From: Bacteroidota bacterium
Lineage (GTDB): Bacteria; Bacteroidota; Bacteroidia; M30B66
Direction of reading: 5' to 3'
NCBI GenBank assembly: GCA_947497195.1
Contig: CANMGM010000018.1
Location: 1 to 16,609 of the forward strand
DNA length: 16,609 nt
The translations under genes were made by a program, and so were the position numbers. Shown here piece after piece: positions 14,955 to 16,609 of the stretch; within the stretch, counting starts at the first letter, position 1; every line of letters starts with the position of its first letter. The notes beneath the pieces are model-generated. The model was not told where the DNA came from. It was given only the letters and a program-made list of their open reading frames with translations, and made no database searches.

Positions 14955-16609
14955 CTATGAAAATAGTTCCTCTAAATCTTCTTGACTGAGGCGCGCAATG
15001 GGATTCGACTGCGTAATGATATCGGTTGCAAGCTGCGATTTGCGCTCCTGCAGCTTCATGATTTTTTCCTCAATTGTTTCTTTGGTAATGAAACGCCAAA
15101 CAAAAACAGGCTGGTGCTGCCCGATGCGGTGCGAGCGGGCGATGGCCTGTTCTTCGGCCGCCGGGTTCCACCAGGGATCGAGTAAGAAAACACAATCGGC
15201 CTTGGTTAGATTGAGCCCCGAACCTCCAGTACGAAGCTGAATCAGAAATGCCCGGAATCCATCCGTTTCTTCAAACTCCGAAATAACGCCACCACGAAGC
15301 TGCTGGGGCACTTCGCCGCTTAACCACGAAAATGGTATTTCTTCACGCTCGAACACTTCACGGAACAATTGTAGATGCTTCACAAACTGTGAAAACAGAA
15401 GCACCTTACGTCCTTGGTGACGAAGCTCTTCCAAGCGCACAAGTACATCGGTAAATTTTGCCGATTCTCCGGTGTAATCTGCGTCGAACAATACTGGATG
15501 AATCGCCAGTTTGCGCAATTGGGTTAATCCGCGCAAAATCAGAATCTGACTTTTCTGTATTCCTTCTTTACTGATATTTTCAAGAATCTTATTCCGGTAA
15601 TATGATTTCTGCTCCTCGTAAATGCGGTGTTGCTCTTCATCCATTCCCGAAAAGTTAATGGTGCGCGTCTGAGTGGGCAGGTCGGGAGCGACTTCTTCTT
15701 TGGTTCGCCGTAAAATAAAAGGGCGAATTATTTTTTGTAGGCGATCGCGTTTTTGTTCGTCGTTGTGTTGTTCGATTGGAAGCACGAATTCCTGCCTAAA
15801 ATACGTATAACTACCCAATAGTCCGGGTTGCAAAAACGTAAGCTGCGACCATAAATCGGTGAGCGAATTTTCGACTGGTGTGCCGGTTAATACAATGCGG
15901 TTAAGGGCATTCAATTTTTTAACCGATTGAAAGCTCATCGAACGCATGTTTTTGATCAACTGACTTTCATCCAGAACAACATAGTTGAAATCGATCTGAT
16001 TGAGTAAATCGAGGTCGTTGCGCACCACGCCGTAGGTTGTTAGCAAAACATCGGCGTCGTTGATGTCGCTTACGAGCGTGGTTCGGCGGTAACCTGCGTG
16101 TTTCTTAACTTTCAGATTCGGCGCGAAACGATTGAGCTCCTTTTCCCAGTTGTGCACTAGCGATGGAGCCATTACAATCAAACTGGGTGAAGGGTATTCA
16201 TCAAACAAATCGAGTTGCGCACTCGAAGAAGGCTGTGCAAAAACAGAAGACTTGCGCGTTTCCTTCATGCGCAGCAACAGGGCAATTACCTGAAGGGTTT
16301 TACCCAATCCCATATCATCGGCTAAACAGGCGCCAAGTTTATTCTCGGCCATGGTGCAAAGCCAGTCGAATCCTTTTTTCTGATACGAGCGCAGGGTGGC
16401 ATGCAATCCTTCCGGAACCGGAAATTCGATTTCCACCCCTCCGGTGTAAATCTTTTTGTGCTCGTCTTTTAAACGCGGAGCTAAATCGCCTGAAAGCAGC
16501 GGATGACCGTTTAACAAGCCTTGGTGCTGCCGATGCAAGCGAATGCGGTCGTTTGAATCTTCGCTGAACTCAAATAAATCGGCATAACGAATAAACCACG
16601 ATTCGGGCA
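14955..16609 (-). CDS. SNF2-family helicase (Swi2/Snf2 ATPase), 5'-truncated by the window edge
   Basis: A superfamily 2 double-stranded-DNA translocase of the Rad54/RapA-like Snf2 group. The frame is open to the right edge (PESWFIRYADLFEF... precedes the TTG at 16538), so about 551 residues are visible and the N-terminal region is missing. Motifs in order: LADDMGLGKT (Walker A), LIVMAPSLVHNWEKEL (Ia), TTYG, LDESQLIKN (motif II, DESQ), LTGTPVEN (III), FILRRTKEEV, then the second RecA lobe: KVLLFSQF (IV), LRTGGSGLNLTKADCVFLLD (V) and DPWWNPAAEEQAIARSHRIGQ (VI). A linker of about 25 polar residues between motifs I and Ia contains QLDLF (16203-16217). It ends with TAG. The likely role is DNA repair or protein displacement; no partner nuclease or methylase is seen. 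Confidence 0.92.
   Translation of the reverse strand, partial: PESWFIRYADLFEFSEDSNDRIRLHRQHQGLLNGHPLLSGDLAPRLKDEHKKIYTGGVEIEFPVPEGLHATLRSYQKKGFDWLCTMAENKLGACLADDMGLGKTLQVIALLLRMKETRKSSVFAQPSSSAQLDLFDEYPSPSLIVMAPSLVHNWEKELNRFAPNLKVKKHAGYRRTTLVSDINDADVLLTTYGVVRNDLDLLNQIDFNYVVLDESQLIKNMRSMSFQSVKKLNALNRIVLTGTPVENSLTDLWSQLTFLQPGLLGSYTYFRQEFVLPIEQHNDEQKRDRLQKIIRPFILRRTKEEVAPDLPTQTRTINFSGMDEEQHRIYEEQKSYYRNKILENISKEGIQKSQILILRGLTQLRKLAIHPVLFDADYTGESAKFTDVLVRLEELRHQGRKVLLFSQFVKHLQLFREVFEREEIPFSWLSGEVPQQLRGGVISEFEETDGFRAFLIQLRTGGSGLNLTKADCVFLLDPWWNPAAEEQAIARSHRIGQHQPVFVWRFITKETIEEKIMKLQERKSQLATDIITQSNPIARLSQEDLEELFS
16203..16217 (-). other. QLDLF sliding-clamp-binding motif within the SNF2 protein
   Basis: The codons CAA CTC GAT TTG TTT encode QLDLF inside a Ser/Pro/Asp-rich linker (SSSAQLDLFDEYPSPS) between helicase motifs I and Ia. 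QL[SD]LF is the known pentapeptide consensus by which bacterial polymerases and repair proteins bind the beta clamp DnaN. The flexible, polar setting suits an exposed peptide. The match is exact; binding is inferred. Confidence 0.45.

Overview
This window looks like chromosomal DNA of a Bacteroidota (Bacteroidetes) bacterium. The main evidence is a secreted protein with a type IX secretion (Por) C-terminal sorting domain, a carboxypeptidase-regulatory-like surface-type protein, a POT peptide transporter with the large soluble insert seen in this phylum, several TTG/TTTG...TAnnTTTG promoters, and starts without Shine-Dalgarno sequences. No rRNA, tRNA, CRISPR array, insertion sequence or phage gene was seen, and no gene-free stretch exceeds 300 bases.

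Layout. Positions 1-2570 (+): the 3' two thirds of asnS, then rpoN (sigma-54), which is interrupted by one in-frame TAG at codon 100. Positions 2618-3454 (-): a secreted protein with a choice-of-anchor V/Reeler-like domain and a T9SS sorting tail. Positions 3530-4543 (+): a radical SAM/SPASM enzyme. Positions 4611-6311 (-): a POT-family peptide:H+ symporter. Positions 6421-7152 (+): a HisF-like barrel with a catalytic Asp replaced by Tyr. Positions 7192-7359 (+): a 55-residue single-pass membrane protein. Positions 7356-8150 (-): a class I methyltransferase that converges on and overlaps the small gene.

Positions 8257-10268 (+) form a tight four-gene operon: an SPFH/band-7 membrane protein, a two-helix membrane protein, a 62-residue ribbon-helix-helix DNA-binding protein and a helical protein of unknown function. 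It starts from a textbook phylum promoter, and a perfect 7-bp inverted repeat sits over the predicted transcription start and start codon.

Positions 10385-16609 are all on the minus strand. In transcription order they are a SNF2-family helicase (5' end outside the window), a SulP anion transporter, a beta-carbonic anhydrase, an acyl-CoA carboxylase carboxyltransferase subunit, and a small exported carboxypeptidase-regulatory-like protein. SulP, carbonic anhydrase and carboxyltransferase make a coherent bicarbonate supply-and-use group. The SNF2 protein carries an internal QLDLF pentapeptide that matches the bacterial sliding-clamp binding consensus.

The points most worth a second look are the split rpoN, the SPFH/RHH operon with its operator-like repeat, the HisF-like protein lacking the catalytic Asp, the small membrane protein gene, and the clamp-motif SNF2 helicase. 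All identifications come from reading motifs; no database search was run.
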